A stretch of 64,000 bases of DNA from Streptomyces goshikiensis. Lineage in GTDB: Bacteria; Actinomycetota; Actinomycetes; Streptomycetales; Streptomycetaceae. This document shows positions 27,369-35,140 of the stretch, one piece after another. Each line of letters opens with the position of its first letter. The first letter of the stretch is position 1. Position numbers and translations under genes: made by a program. The DNA lies in assembly GCF_014650555.1 (NCBI RefSeq), contig NZ_BMVE01000008.1, positions 1 through 64,000 on the forward strand, read 5' to 3'. The notes beneath the pieces were generated by a model. The model worked only from the letters and a program-made list of their open reading frames with translations, had not been told where the DNA came from and ran no database searches.

Positions 27369-27709
27369 CAGTGGTCCTCATTCCGGTCGTACGAAAACTT
27401 CATGTGGGTGGTCTTGTCGTTCTGGATGGCCCGCGTCCGCCGCGGCCCGGGGAGGGCGGTGACGTTGTCGGGCCGGTCTGGGTCCTGGTGGAGTCCCAGT
27501 GCATCGTTCAGCTCGTCCTCGCGCTGCGTCATTCCCGCCTTGACGTCGAGGGCGAAATCCTTGAGGCGGTGACCCGCCTCGACGGCCTTGTCCGCGGCCT
27601 GCGCGGCGAGGCTCTCCGGCGTCAGCTTCTTGAGCTGGCGGTTGACCTTGGTGGTGGCCCACACGCCGGCGGCGGCGCCTGCGGTGAACCAGAAGGCTCG
27701 GCGGAACAT
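27368..27709 (-). CDS. Small membrane protein upstream of alaS (DUF6167-like)
   Basis: This 113-residue protein begins MFRRAFWFTAGAAAGVWAT, a membrane segment with a short positive N-terminus. A charged, probably helical cytoplasmic part follows (KAVEAGHRLKDFALDVKAGM). I recall it as the DUF6167 type found beside alaS in streptomycetes; its function is unknown. Its stop TGA shares an A with the alaS ATG. It follows a DUF948 protein by eight bases, so the three genes form one unit. Confidence 0.75.
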   Translation of the reverse strand: MFRRAFWFTAGAAAGVWATTKVNRQLKKLTPESLAAQAADKAVEAGHRLKDFALDVKAGMTQREDELNDALGLHQDPDRPDNVTALPGPRRTRAIQNDKTTHMKFSYDRNEDH

Positions 27710-27717
27710 CGGAGGTC

Positions 27718-28146
27718 TCAGCCCTTCTGCTTCCGGCGCCGGGCGGCCGGCACCGTACGGCCGACGATCACGGTGCGCCGGGTGGTCTTCTGCGGAGCTT
27801 CGTCGGTCTTGCCCAGCGCCTTGCGGACTCCGTAGCCGAAGGCCGCGACCTTGACCAGCGGGCCGCCGAAGGCGGAGGCCACGGTGGAGGACAGCGCGGA
27901 GGCGTTCGAGGTCACTTCCTGGACGTCGCTCGCGATCGCGTCGACGCGGTCGAGCTGCGTGCGCGCGGAGCGGACGGTCGTGGAGGCGTCGGCCAGCAGC
28001 GGGACGGCCTGATCGGTCACGTCGGCCACCAGCTTGGTGGTCGCTTTGAGCACCTGGGCCAGTCTCACCAGCACCACGGCGAGGAAAGAGACCAGGATCG
28101 CCCAGAAGACGGCCACGAGGATCCCGGCCACCTCTCCACCGGACAC
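27718..28146 (-). CDS. DUF948-family membrane protein
   Basis: The 142-residue protein has an N-terminal membrane helix (VAGILVAVFWAILVSFLAVV) followed by an extended helical region (KATTKLVADVTDQAVPLLAD) typical of DUF948, a family resembling the chemoreceptor-like general-stress proteins, and a basic C-terminus (PAARRRKQKG). The GTG at 28146 has GGGAG upstream; an ATG at 28167 would add seven residues. It heads the DUF948-DUF6167-alaS-ruvX unit and diverges from the STAND ATPase gene. Confidence 0.8.
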   Translation of the reverse strand: MSGGEVAGILVAVFWAILVSFLAVVLVRLAQVLKATTKLVADVTDQAVPLLADASTTVRSARTQLDRVDAIASDVQEVTSNASALSSTVASAFGGPLVKVAAFGYGVRKALGKTDEAPQKTTRRTVIVGRTVPAARRRKQKG

Positions 28147-28254
28147 GTTGCACCGCTCCCTGCACATCGATCAGTACGCGAAAAAGTCGTCCTCCGACCC
28201 TATCGCGCCGGAGATCCGCCGCCGTACCGGAATTCCGGTGCCGGGCCCCTCGCG

Positions 28255-28284
28255 TTGTACGCGGCGCATTCGGACCAGTACCCT
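28255..28284 (+). promoter_or_regulatory. Candidate promoter for a leaderless transcript
   Basis: TTGTAC (28255-28260) and TACCCT (28279-28284) are separated by 18 bases. The ATG of the STAND gene at 28294 lies about where transcription would start, and no ribosome binding site precedes it. This suggests a leaderless mRNA. The -10 is weak. Confidence 0.4.
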
Positions 28285-28293
28285 CCGTGTCCC

Positions 28294-30555
28294 ATGCGAC
28301 AGCGACCCCTTCACACGAACACCCGGGGCAATCTTCCCTCAGAGCTGAGCGGCCTCGTCGGGCGGGGTCGCGAACTGGGCGAGCTGGCGCGGCTGCTGGA
28401 GTCCTCGCGGCTGGTCACCGTGACCGGTGTGGGTGGGGTCGGCAAGTCCCGGCTGGTCCTGGCGGCGGCCCGGCGCGAGGCCGAGCGGGCGGCGGAGCGG
28501 GCGGCGGAGCCCTCGGACGGCGCGCCGGAGGGGCTGCGGGAGGAGCCGCAGGAACGCTACTGCGACGGCGTGTGGCTGGCCGAACTGGCCTCCGTACGGG
28601 ATCCGGAGCTACTGGAGCTGACGCTCGCGGAGGCCCTCGGGCTGACCGACCACACCACCCGCCCGCCCCGGACCGTACTGGCCGAGCACCTGGCCGGGCG
28701 GCGGATGCTGCTCGTCCTGGACGGGTTCGAACAGCTGGTGGAGGAGACCGCCGCCCTGGTACGGGAGCTGCTGGTCCGCTCTCCCGGCCTGCGGGTGCTC
28801 GCCGCCGGGCGGCGTCCGCTCGCGCTCGACGGGGAGCAGACGTTCCCGCTGGCCCCGCCGGACCCGGAGGAGGCCCTGGCCCTGCTGTGCGCGCGGGCGG
28901 CGGCCGCCGATCCGGGCTTCACGGTCACGGAGGCCGGCCGGCCGGTGCTGGCCGAGCTCTGCGCCCGGCTGGACGGGCTCCCCCTCGCGCTGGAGCTGGC
29001 GGCCGGCCGGCTGCGGGCGCTGTCCCCGGCGCAGCTGCTGGCCCGGCTGGAGGACCGGTTCGCGCTGCTCACGGGCGGGACGCGCGGGGCGCTGCCCCGG
29101 CACCGGGCGCTGCGCACGGCGATCGGCTGGAGCCACGAGCTGTGCACGGCGCCGGAGCGGCTGCTGTGGGCCCGGCTGTCGGTGTTCGCCGGGCAGTTCG
29201 ACCTCGACGCCGCCGAGTACGTGTGCTCGGGCCCGGACCTGCCGGTGGAGTCGGTACTGGACCTGGTCGGGGAGCTGCTCGCGCAGTCGCTGCTGTGCCG
29301 GGTGGAGACGGGGGCGGGGGTCCGCTACCGGATGCTGGAGACCGTACGGCTCTACGGGGCGGGCTGGCTGGAGTCGCTGGGGGACGCGGCGCGGCTGCGG
29401 CGGCGCCACCGGGACTGGTACACGGGGCTGGCGACCTGGTGCGAGCTGGACTGGTTCAGCCCGCGCCAGCACGAGGTGGCCGCGCTGATGGAGGCGGAGC
29501 TGGCGAACCTGCGGCTCGCCCTGGAGTGCTGCCTGGAGGATCCGGAGGAGGTCCACCTCGGCCAGTACCTGGCGGGGACCCTGTGGTTCTACTGGGCGGG
29601 CTGCGGGCGGCTGACCGAGGGCCGGCACTGGCTGGACCGGGCGCTGGAGAACCTCCCGCAGGCGGGGTACGAGGGCTCGCGGCTGAAGGCGCTCTGGGTG
29701 CTGGGCTACGTGGCGGCCCTCCAAGGCGACACGGTGGCCTCGATGAGCGCCCTGTACGAATGCCGGGACGGGGCCGCGCGGACGGAGAACCCGGTCGCGG
29801 CGGCGTACGCGGTGCACCGGCTGGGCTGCCTGGCGCTGGTCTCGGACGACATGGCGCGGGCCGGGGAGCTGCTGGGCTCGGCGCTGGAGCGCTACCGGGA
29901 AGCAGGGGAGCTGAACAGCAACGTGCTGATGTGCCAGGTCGAGCTGGCCATGGCGCTGGCCTTCCAGGGCGATCTCGCGGGCGCGCTCTCGCTGTGCCGG
30001 GAGGTCCGGGACATCTGCGAGGAGCGGGGGGAGCGCTGGACGAAGGCGTACGCCCTGTACGTACTGGCGTACGCGGCCCTGGACGCGGGCGGCACCGGGG
30101 AGGCGCGGCGGCTGCTGGCCGAGTGCGTGGCGATCAACCACGCCTTCCGGGACCTGGTGGGGCTGGTGCTGGCGGTGGAGCTGCTCGCGCTGGTCACGGT
30201 CACCGAGGGCGAACCGGCCGAGGCGGCGGTGCTCCAGGGCGCGGCGGAGCCGATGTGGGACGGGGTGGGCCTGCGGCTGTTCGGCTCGGGGTACTTCAAC
30301 GCGCCGCGGCTGATGTGCCAGGAGCGGGCGGGTGAGCTGCTGGGCGCGGAGCGGTACGCGGCCTGCGCCGGGCACGGCCGCGCGCTGGCGCTGGACGAGC
30401 TGGTGGAGCGGGCGCTGCGGGGTCCGGAGCCGAAGCCGGTGCCCCCGCTCCCGAGGCCCCGTACGGCGGCCGGGCGGGCGGGCGGCGGGGTACCCGGGAA
30501 GCAGGAAACCCGCCGGCTCCCCCGAGGGGGAACCGGCGGGCTGACCAGCCTGTGA
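28294..30555 (+). CDS. STAND-type NTPase with NB-ARC-like ATPase and TPR-like repeats
   Basis: This 753-residue protein starts with a P-loop domain: LVGRGRELGEL, GVGGVGKSR (about residues 45-53), the Walker B-like RMLLVLDGFEQ and the GLPLALELAAGRL motif of NB-ARC ATPases. A winged-helix-like region (RALRTAIGWSHELC) follows, then from about residue 390 TPR-like helices. This is the architecture of AfsR/LuxR-type regulators, but no N-terminal SARP domain or C-terminal LuxR helix-turn-helix is seen. It may therefore act as a signalling ATPase without direct DNA binding. The last 20 or so codons overlap the rpsD terminator. Partner and ligand are unknown. Confidence 0.85.
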   Translation: MRQRPLHTNTRGNLPSELSGLVGRGRELGELARLLESSRLVTVTGVGGVGKSRLVLAAARREAERAAERAAEPSDGAPEGLREEPQERYCDGVWLAELASVRDPELLELTLAEALGLTDHTTRPPRTVLAEHLAGRRMLLVLDGFEQLVEETAALVRELLVRSPGLRVLAAGRRPLALDGEQTFPLAPPDPEEALALLCARAAAADPGFTVTEAGRPVLAELCARLDGLPLALELAAGRLRALSPAQLLARLEDRFALLTGGTRGALPRHRALRTAIGWSHELCTAPERLLWARLSVFAGQFDLDAAEYVCSGPDLPVESVLDLVGELLAQSLLCRVETGAGVRYRMLETVRLYGAGWLESLGDAARLRRRHRDWYTGLATWCELDWFSPRQHEVAALMEAELANLRLALECCLEDPEEVHLGQYLAGTLWFYWAGCGRLTEGRHWLDRALENLPQAGYEGSRLKALWVLGYVAALQGDTVASMSALYECRDGAARTENPVAAAYAVHRLGCLALVSDDMARAGELLGSALERYREAGELNSNVLMCQVELAMALAFQGDLAGALSLCREVRDICEERGERWTKAYALYVLAYAALDAGGTGEARRLLAECVAINHAFRDLVGLVLAVELLALVTVTEGEPAEAAVLQGAAEPMWDGVGLRLFGSGYFNAPRLMCQERAGELLGAERYAACAGHGRALALDELVERALRGPEPKPVPPLPRPRTAAGRAGGGVPGKQETRRLPRGGTGGLTSL
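30509..30540 (-). terminator. rpsD terminator inside the 3' end of the STAND gene
   Basis: Bases 30509-30523 and 30526-30540 form a 15-pair stem with one G-T pair. On the minus strand it is followed by TTTCCTG. It lies 34 bases beyond the rpsD stop and within the last codons of the convergent gene. Confidence 0.7.
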
Positions 30556-30574
30556 GGCTACGTCCGCAGATGGA

Positions 30575-31186
30575 TCAGCGGGCGTAGTACTCGACGACGA
30601 GCTGCTCGTCGCAGATGACCGGAATTTCCTTGCGGTTCGGGTCGCGGTCCAGGCGGAAGGCCAGGGCCTTCAGGTTGACCTGCAGGTAACGGGGGGTCTC
30701 GCCCTCGCCTGCGTAGCCACCCTCACGGGCAACCTGGAACGGAACCTTCTCGCGGCTGCGCTCGCGAACGGTGATGACGTCGTCCGGGCGGACACGGAAC
30801 GACGGCTTGTCGACCTTGTCACCGTTGACCTCGATGTGGCCGTGAACGACCATCTGGCGGGCCTGGTAGATGGTGCGGGCGATGCCCGAACGCAGAACCA
30901 GGGCGTCGAGGCGACGCTCGAGCTCGACGACAAGCGCCTCGCCCGTCTTGCCTTCGGCCTTCTTGGCGCGGTCGTAGGCGCGAGCCATCTGACGCTCAGA
31001 GATGTCGTACTGGGCGCGCAGACGCTGCTTCTCGAGCAGACGAACCTTGTAGTCCGAGTTCTGCTTGCGGCCACGGCCGTGCTCGCCCGGCGGGTAGGGG
31101 CGGGCCTCGAAGTACTTGACGGCCTTCGGGGTCAGCGCAATGCCGAGGGCACGCGACTTCTTGACCTTGGGTCGCTTCTGGTTCAC
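30575..31186 (-). CDS. rpsD: 30S ribosomal protein S4 (uS4), zinc-free form
   Basis: S4 binds 16S rRNA early in 30S assembly. The 203-residue protein has the N-terminal extension (NQKRPKVKKSRALGIALTPK) without the CxxC zinc knuckle found in many S4 proteins, then the S4 RNA-binding domain (RRLDALVLRSGIARTIYQAR with VHGHIEVNGDKVDKPS). The GTG at 31186 has GGAGGT nine bases upstream. It stands alone, away from the alpha operon, as usual in Streptomyces. An iron box lies just 23 bases upstream. Confidence 0.96.
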   Translation of the reverse strand: MNQKRPKVKKSRALGIALTPKAVKYFEARPYPPGEHGRGRKQNSDYKVRLLEKQRLRAQYDISERQMARAYDRAKKAEGKTGEALVVELERRLDALVLRSGIARTIYQARQMVVHGHIEVNGDKVDKPSFRVRPDDVITVRERSREKVPFQVAREGGYAGEGETPRYLQVNLKALAFRLDRDPNRKEIPVICDEQLVVEYYAR

Positions 31187-31208
31187 GTGGAACCTACCTC
31201 CATGTAAG

Positions 31209-31227
31209 TTAGGTGAGGCTTACCTTA
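31209..31227. promoter_or_regulatory. Iron box (DmdR/DtxR-family operator)
   Basis: TTAGGTGAGGCTTACCTTA is a 19-base interrupted palindrome matching the DtxR/DmdR1/IdeR consensus TTAGGTTAGSCTAACCTAA at nearly every position. It lies in the 55-base gap between rpsD and the divergent DUF2470 gene, ending about 15 bases before that ATG, so iron-loaded repressor would block transcription into this gene. It could also affect rpsD. Confidence 0.85.
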
Positions 31228-31241
31228 GCGAGGAGGACGTA

Positions 31242-32189
31242 ATGTCTCGACCACATGGGATCCCCCTGCCCAGTGCGCGCCGAAGTTCGGGTTCCAACGA
31301 AACGGAATCCGCTTTCGACGACGATAAGCAAGGTCAGCCGCGTCCCAGGGAAGGCGTTCGGCAGCTCACCGGAGCCGAACGCGTACGAACCCTCGTAGAG
31401 TCCAACGCCTCAGTATCCCTCACGCTGCCGGGTGCTTTCGACCAGGGCGAGTTCGGGACAGGGGTGGTGGCCGCGCGGACCGTCACCCCGGACGGGGACG
31501 TGATTCTCCTTGTTCCAGGGGAATCCGCGGCTGCCAGGGCAGCCGCTTACGCCCAGGACGACGACCTCACGGCCGTGATCGAGATCACGGATGTGGCGCC
31601 GGTGTCCGTGCCCCATCGTATCCGAGGCCGCGCGTGGCTGGCCGGGTGGCTGACGCGGGTGCGCGGGGACGACCGCGCGGTGTGTGCGGCGCTGATGGCG
31701 GAGCGGCACCCGGTGGGCGAACTGCTGGGGGTGCACGGCGGCGCCTCCTACGTCCTGCTCCGCCTGGAGGTCGGCGAGATCTCGGTGGACGACCTGTGGG
31801 GCACCGACCACGTCGACCCCGAGGACCTGGCGGCGGCCGAGCCGGACCCGCTGGTGCACCACGAGACGGAGGTGCTCCAGCACCTGGCGTCCGCGCACGC
31901 GGACCGCGTCGCCGACCTGTGCGGGCTGCTCGGATCGCGCGAGGCCGACGGGATGGCGGCGGTACCGCTGGCCCTGGACCGCTTCGGCCTGCGGGTCCGC
32001 TTCACGGGCGGCGGCGTCTCGTCGTTCGACGCCCGCTTCGACTTCCCGGACCCGGTGGCCGACGCCTGCGGGCTGCGGCAGGCGATGCGGCGGCTGTTCG
32101 CGGCGGCCGGCGAGCGGACTGAGGACCCGGCGGAGAACCCTGCGGACGACAGGGCCGGCGACCGGGCCGGCGACCGGGCGGCCGACTAG
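31242..32189 (+). CDS. DUF2470 / split-barrel heme-utilisation-like protein under an iron box
   Basis: The 315-residue protein resembles HugZ-like heme-iron utilisation proteins: an FMN-binding split-barrel-like N-terminal part (SVSLTLPGAFDQGEFGTGVV) and a C-terminal DUF2470 region (HHETEVLQHLASAHADRVAD, from about residue 208). The tail is a short acidic repeat (DRAGDRAGDRAAD). The ATG at 31242 has GGAGGA eight bases upstream; longer frames would swallow the iron box. The operator points to expression on iron starvation and a role in iron or heme metabolism. Its stop codon overlaps that of the convergent nuclease gene within one CTAG. Confidence 0.8.
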   Translation: MSRPHGIPLPSARRSSGSNETESAFDDDKQGQPRPREGVRQLTGAERVRTLVESNASVSLTLPGAFDQGEFGTGVVAARTVTPDGDVILLVPGESAAARAAAYAQDDDLTAVIEITDVAPVSVPHRIRGRAWLAGWLTRVRGDDRAVCAALMAERHPVGELLGVHGGASYVLLRLEVGEISVDDLWGTDHVDPEDLAAAEPDPLVHHETEVLQHLASAHADRVADLCGLLGSREADGMAAVPLALDRFGLRVRFTGGGVSSFDARFDFPDPVADACGLRQAMRRLFAAAGERTEDPAENPADDRAGDRAGDRAAD

Positions 32190-32872
32190 CAGGTGGCCAG
32201 CATCGCGCCGAGCGCGGCCTTCTCGGGCGCGGTGACGGACAGCCCGTACCTCGCCTTGATCCCGGTGTAGCGGCGGGCGTACTCGCACCAGTACGTCCTC
32301 AGCGGCGGCTTCCACTTGTCGGCGGTCCTGCTGCCCTTGTCCTGGTTGGTCCGTTTGTCGACGGCGAGGAGCACGTCGAGGTCGTTCGCGTACTCCAGCC
32401 TGCGCTGCGGCGTCCAGGCGTACGCCCCGGCCCGCCAGGCCGCTCCGAGGGCGACGACGTGGTCGGTCTCGATCTGCGAGGCGCGGCGGTAGGAGTAGGG
32501 CAGCCGCTTGCCGGTGTACGGGTCGTCCAGCACGCCCGAGATGACGACGCAGCGGTTCCGGTCGCCCTCGCGGAGCTCCTTCAGGTCCCGGCGCAGGACG
32601 TCGTCCCGGGTGTCGCAGCCGTTGCGGCCGCCGGTGGCATCGGTCTCGTCGGACCAGTAACGGCCGAAGTTCTCGCGCTTGTACGTCTGCCAGTTCCTGC
32701 CCCGCTCGACCTTGAGCCGAGCCAGCTGGGCCTCGGCGGCCGCCGCCCCCGGCGGAAACCCGGGCCCGACGAGCGGGAGCGCGCTCCCCGCGGGCGGCCC
32801 GGGGTTCCCGTGATGACACCCGCCGATCAACAGCGCCGCCGCCACGGCGATGAGCGAAGCCCTGCGTCCCAT
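32186..32872 (-). CDS. Secreted lipoprotein with a GmrSD/DUF1524 HNH nuclease-type domain
   Basis: The 228-residue protein begins with a signal peptide ending in the lipobox IGGC (C19), so it should be lipid-anchored on the outer face of the membrane. The mature domain has the HNH-type core ETDHVVALGAAWRAGAYAW followed by LEYANDLDVLLAVDKRTNQD and KGSRTADKW, the layout of secreted actinobacterial DUF1524 proteins. Four downstream cysteines (about residues 86, 107, 196 and 228) may form disulfides. Nuclease activity is a family inference. It is convergent with the DUF2470 gene. Confidence 0.85.
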   Translation of the reverse strand: MGRRASLIAVAAALLIGGCHHGNPGPPAGSALPLVGPGFPPGAAAAEAQLARLKVERGRNWQTYKRENFGRYWSDETDATGGRNGCDTRDDVLRRDLKELREGDRNRCVVISGVLDDPYTGKRLPYSYRRASQIETDHVVALGAAWRAGAYAWTPQRRLEYANDLDVLLAVDKRTNQDKGSRTADKWKPPLRTYWCEYARRYTGIKARYGLSVTAPEKAALGAMLATC

Positions 32873-32955
32873 GCCAGGACCCTAGGCCCGGGACCGGCCC
32901 TTCCCCGGCCCCCACGCCGCCGGCGGAGCCTGAGCCCGCGCCCAGTGCCGGCCCG

Positions 32956-34311
32956 TCAGGGGTGGTCGGTGCGCAGCCGCTCGCGGACCTTTTCGACGAC
33001 GTCCGCGTACCGCGCCTCCGCGCCGTACCGCGTCGGCTCGTAGTAGCGCTTCCCGTGGATCTCGTCCGGCGCGTACTGCTGCGCGGCGATGCCGCCCGGC
33101 ACGTCGTGCGGGTACACGTAGCCCACCGCGTGTCCCAGCTTGGCCGCTCCCTTGTAGTGCCCGTCCCGCAGGTGCGTCGGCACGGCCCCGGCCAGTCCCG
33201 CCCGGACGTCGGCCAGGGCCGCGCCGATCGCGGTCGTCGCCGTGTTCGACTTCGGGGCGAGCGCCAGGGCGATCGTCGCGTGCGACAGGGTCAGCGCCGC
33301 CTCGGGGAAGCCGATCATCGCCACCGCCTGCGCCGCCGCGACGGCGATCGGCAGGGCCGTCGGGTCCGCGAGCCCGATGTCCTCGCTGGCCGAGATCATC
33401 AGGCGCCGCGCGATGAACCGGGGGTCCTCCCCCGCCTCGATCATCCGCGCCAGGTAGTGCAGCGCCGCGTCCACGTCGGAGCCCCGGATCGACTTGATCA
33501 GCGCGCTCGCCACGTCGTAGTGCTGGTCGCCGTCCCGGTCGTAGGTGACCGCCGCCCGGTCGACCGCCTCCTCCAGCGTCTGGAGGCTGATCTCCGCCTC
33601 CCCCTTGGCGATCGCCGATCCGGCCCCCGCCTCCAGCGCCGTCAGCGCCCGCCGCGCGTCACCGCCCGCGATCCGCAGCAGGTGCGCCTCCGCGTCCGCC
33701 GGCAGGGTCACCGCCCCGCCGAGCCCGCGCTCCTCCTCCAGGGCGCGCCGCATCAGCGCGCTCAGGTCCTCGTCCGTCAGGGATTCCAGCGTGAGCAGCA
33801 GCGAGCGGGACAGCAGCGGCGAGATGATCGAGAAGTACGGGTTCTCGGTGGTCGCCGCGATCAGCGTGACCCACCGGTTCTCGACGGCCGGCAGCAGCGA
33901 GTCCTGCTGCGCCTTGCTGAAGCGGTGGATCTCGTCCAGGAAGAGGACGGTCTCCTTGCCGTACCCGCCGGCCGCCCGCTTCGCGCCCTCGATGACGGCG
34001 CGTACCTCCTTCACGCCCGCGGTGATGGCCGAGAGCTCCACGAACCGCTTCTGCGTCGCCTGGCTCACCACGTACGCGAGGGTGGTCTTGCCGATGCCCG
34101 GGGGGCCCCACAGGATCACCGAGGAGGCCCCGGCGGGGCCGCCCGCGCCCTCCCCGACGAGCCGGCGCAGCGGCGATCCGGGCTTCAGCAGGTGTTGCTG
34201 GCCGACGACCTCGTCCAGGGTGCGGGGGCGCATCCGGGCGGCGAGCGGTGCGCTCGTGGGGTCCTTCTCCCGGCGTTCTTCGGCGGCGGCGGTGAACAGG
34301 TCTGGTTCCAC
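32956..34311 (-). CDS. rarA: Replication-associated recombination protein A (RarA/MgsA-type AAA ATPase)
   Basis: RarA acts at stalled replication forks. The 451-residue protein has LDEVVGQQHLL, the P-loop WGPPGIGKTT, the Walker B FLDEIHRFSKAQQD, sensor ATTENPYFSI, and the C-terminal tetramerisation region with VGYVYPHDVPGGIAAQQYAP. The start is the GTG at 34311. It lies 41 bases downstream of the VKOR-family gene. Confidence 0.95.
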   Translation of the reverse strand: MEPDLFTAAAEERREKDPTSAPLAARMRPRTLDEVVGQQHLLKPGSPLRRLVGEGAGGPAGASSVILWGPPGIGKTTLAYVVSQATQKRFVELSAITAGVKEVRAVIEGAKRAAGGYGKETVLFLDEIHRFSKAQQDSLLPAVENRWVTLIAATTENPYFSIISPLLSRSLLLTLESLTDEDLSALMRRALEEERGLGGAVTLPADAEAHLLRIAGGDARRALTALEAGAGSAIAKGEAEISLQTLEEAVDRAAVTYDRDGDQHYDVASALIKSIRGSDVDAALHYLARMIEAGEDPRFIARRLMISASEDIGLADPTALPIAVAAAQAVAMIGFPEAALTLSHATIALALAPKSNTATTAIGAALADVRAGLAGAVPTHLRDGHYKGAAKLGHAVGYVYPHDVPGGIAAQQYAPDEIHGKRYYEPTRYGAEARYADVVEKVRERLRTDHP

Positions 34312-34352
34312 ACAGGAAGCCTAAGCGAGCCCACCGACAGCGCCGCCGCGGC

Positions 34353-34967
34353 TCAGGAGGTCCAGAAGTCCCACCAGCGGGTCAGGATCAGCATGCCGAT
34401 GATCCCGACGTGCAGGACGGGCAGCACCCAGGTGAACTCGTCGAGGAAGCCGCGCAGCCAGCCGGGGGCCGGCAGCAGCCGCTCCCGCACGTTGTGCGCG
34501 GTGACGTACCAGAACATGAAGATCGTGGCGACCCAGGCCAGGCAGCACCACAGGCACAGCGAGTTGATGTTGTACAGGGACTGGTACATCAGCCAGGCGC
34601 AGAAGACGACGCCGAAGAGGGTGCCCACGTTCAGGGTCAGCCAGTACCAGGGACGGAACCGCGCGCCCGCCAGCAGGCTCATGCCGACGCAGATCACGAT
34701 CCCGTAGGCGACGAGGCCCAGCATCGGGTTCGGGAAACCGAACACGGCCGCCTGGTCGCTCTTCATGATGTTGCCGCAGGAGACGATGGGGTTCAGGCTG
34801 CAGCCCGGGGTGAAGTTCGGGTCCTCCAGCAGCTTGAACTTGTCGATCGTGATCACCCAGGCCGCGAGCAGGCCCGCGGCTCCCGTGATCACCAGCAGCA
34901 GCGCCAGGGCGCGGCTGCCCCCGACGGTCCGCGGGGCGGTCTGCGCCTCAGCACTCTTCGTCGTCAT
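34353..34967 (-). CDS. Vitamin K epoxide reductase (VKOR) family membrane protein
   Basis: Bacterial VKOR reoxidises a DsbA-like partner and passes electrons to quinone, supporting disulfide formation outside the cell. The 204-residue protein has five predicted membrane segments. The loop pair C56 and C64 (PGCSLNPIVSCG) and the active-site CLWC near residues 139-142 are intact, as is the family segment VFGFPNPMLGLVAYG. No thioredoxin domain is fused. The ATG at 34967 is used. A 15-base direct repeat lies about 70 bases upstream. Confidence 0.93.
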   Translation of the reverse strand: MTTKSAEAQTAPRTVGGSRALALLLVITGAAGLLAAWVITIDKFKLLEDPNFTPGCSLNPIVSCGNIMKSDQAAVFGFPNPMLGLVAYGIVICVGMSLLAGARFRPWYWLTLNVGTLFGVVFCAWLMYQSLYNINSLCLWCCLAWVATIFMFWYVTAHNVRERLLPAPGWLRGFLDEFTWVLPVLHVGIIGMLILTRWWDFWTS

Positions 34968-35036
34968 ACCGCCCGCTCCACATCTGCCAGGTGATCAAGC
35001 CCCGGACATTGTGCCGCACCTGCCTGTGTGCCGGCC

Positions 35037-35066
35037 GTTCGGTGGACATAAGTTCGGTGGACATAA
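35037..35066. repeat. Tandem direct repeat of 15 bp
   Basis: GTTCGGTGGACATAA occurs twice back to back (35037-35051 and 35052-35066), upstream of the VKOR gene and downstream of hisS. It could be a double regulator site or a recent duplication. Confidence 0.85.
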
Positions 35067-35070
35067 GTAA

Positions 35071-35115
35071 GGGCGGGGCAGGGGATCCGTACGACGGAAT
35101 CACCCCGCCCCGCCC
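35071..35115 (-). terminator. hisS terminator
   Basis: GGGCGGGGC at the left pairs with GCCCCGCCC on the right around a long loop, with a few mismatches. It lies 26 bases past the hisS stop on the minus strand. Confidence 0.5.
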
Positions 35116-35140
35116 GAAGACGGCCGGCGGCCGGAGCGGA

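Noticed and set aside
24603..27572. 989-residue open frame on the plus strand
   Set aside because: It is opposite alaS, with biased composition and no domain.
31116..31241. Upstream extension of the DUF2470 gene
   Set aside because: It would run through the rpsD start and the iron box; the ATG at 31242 has the ribosome binding site.
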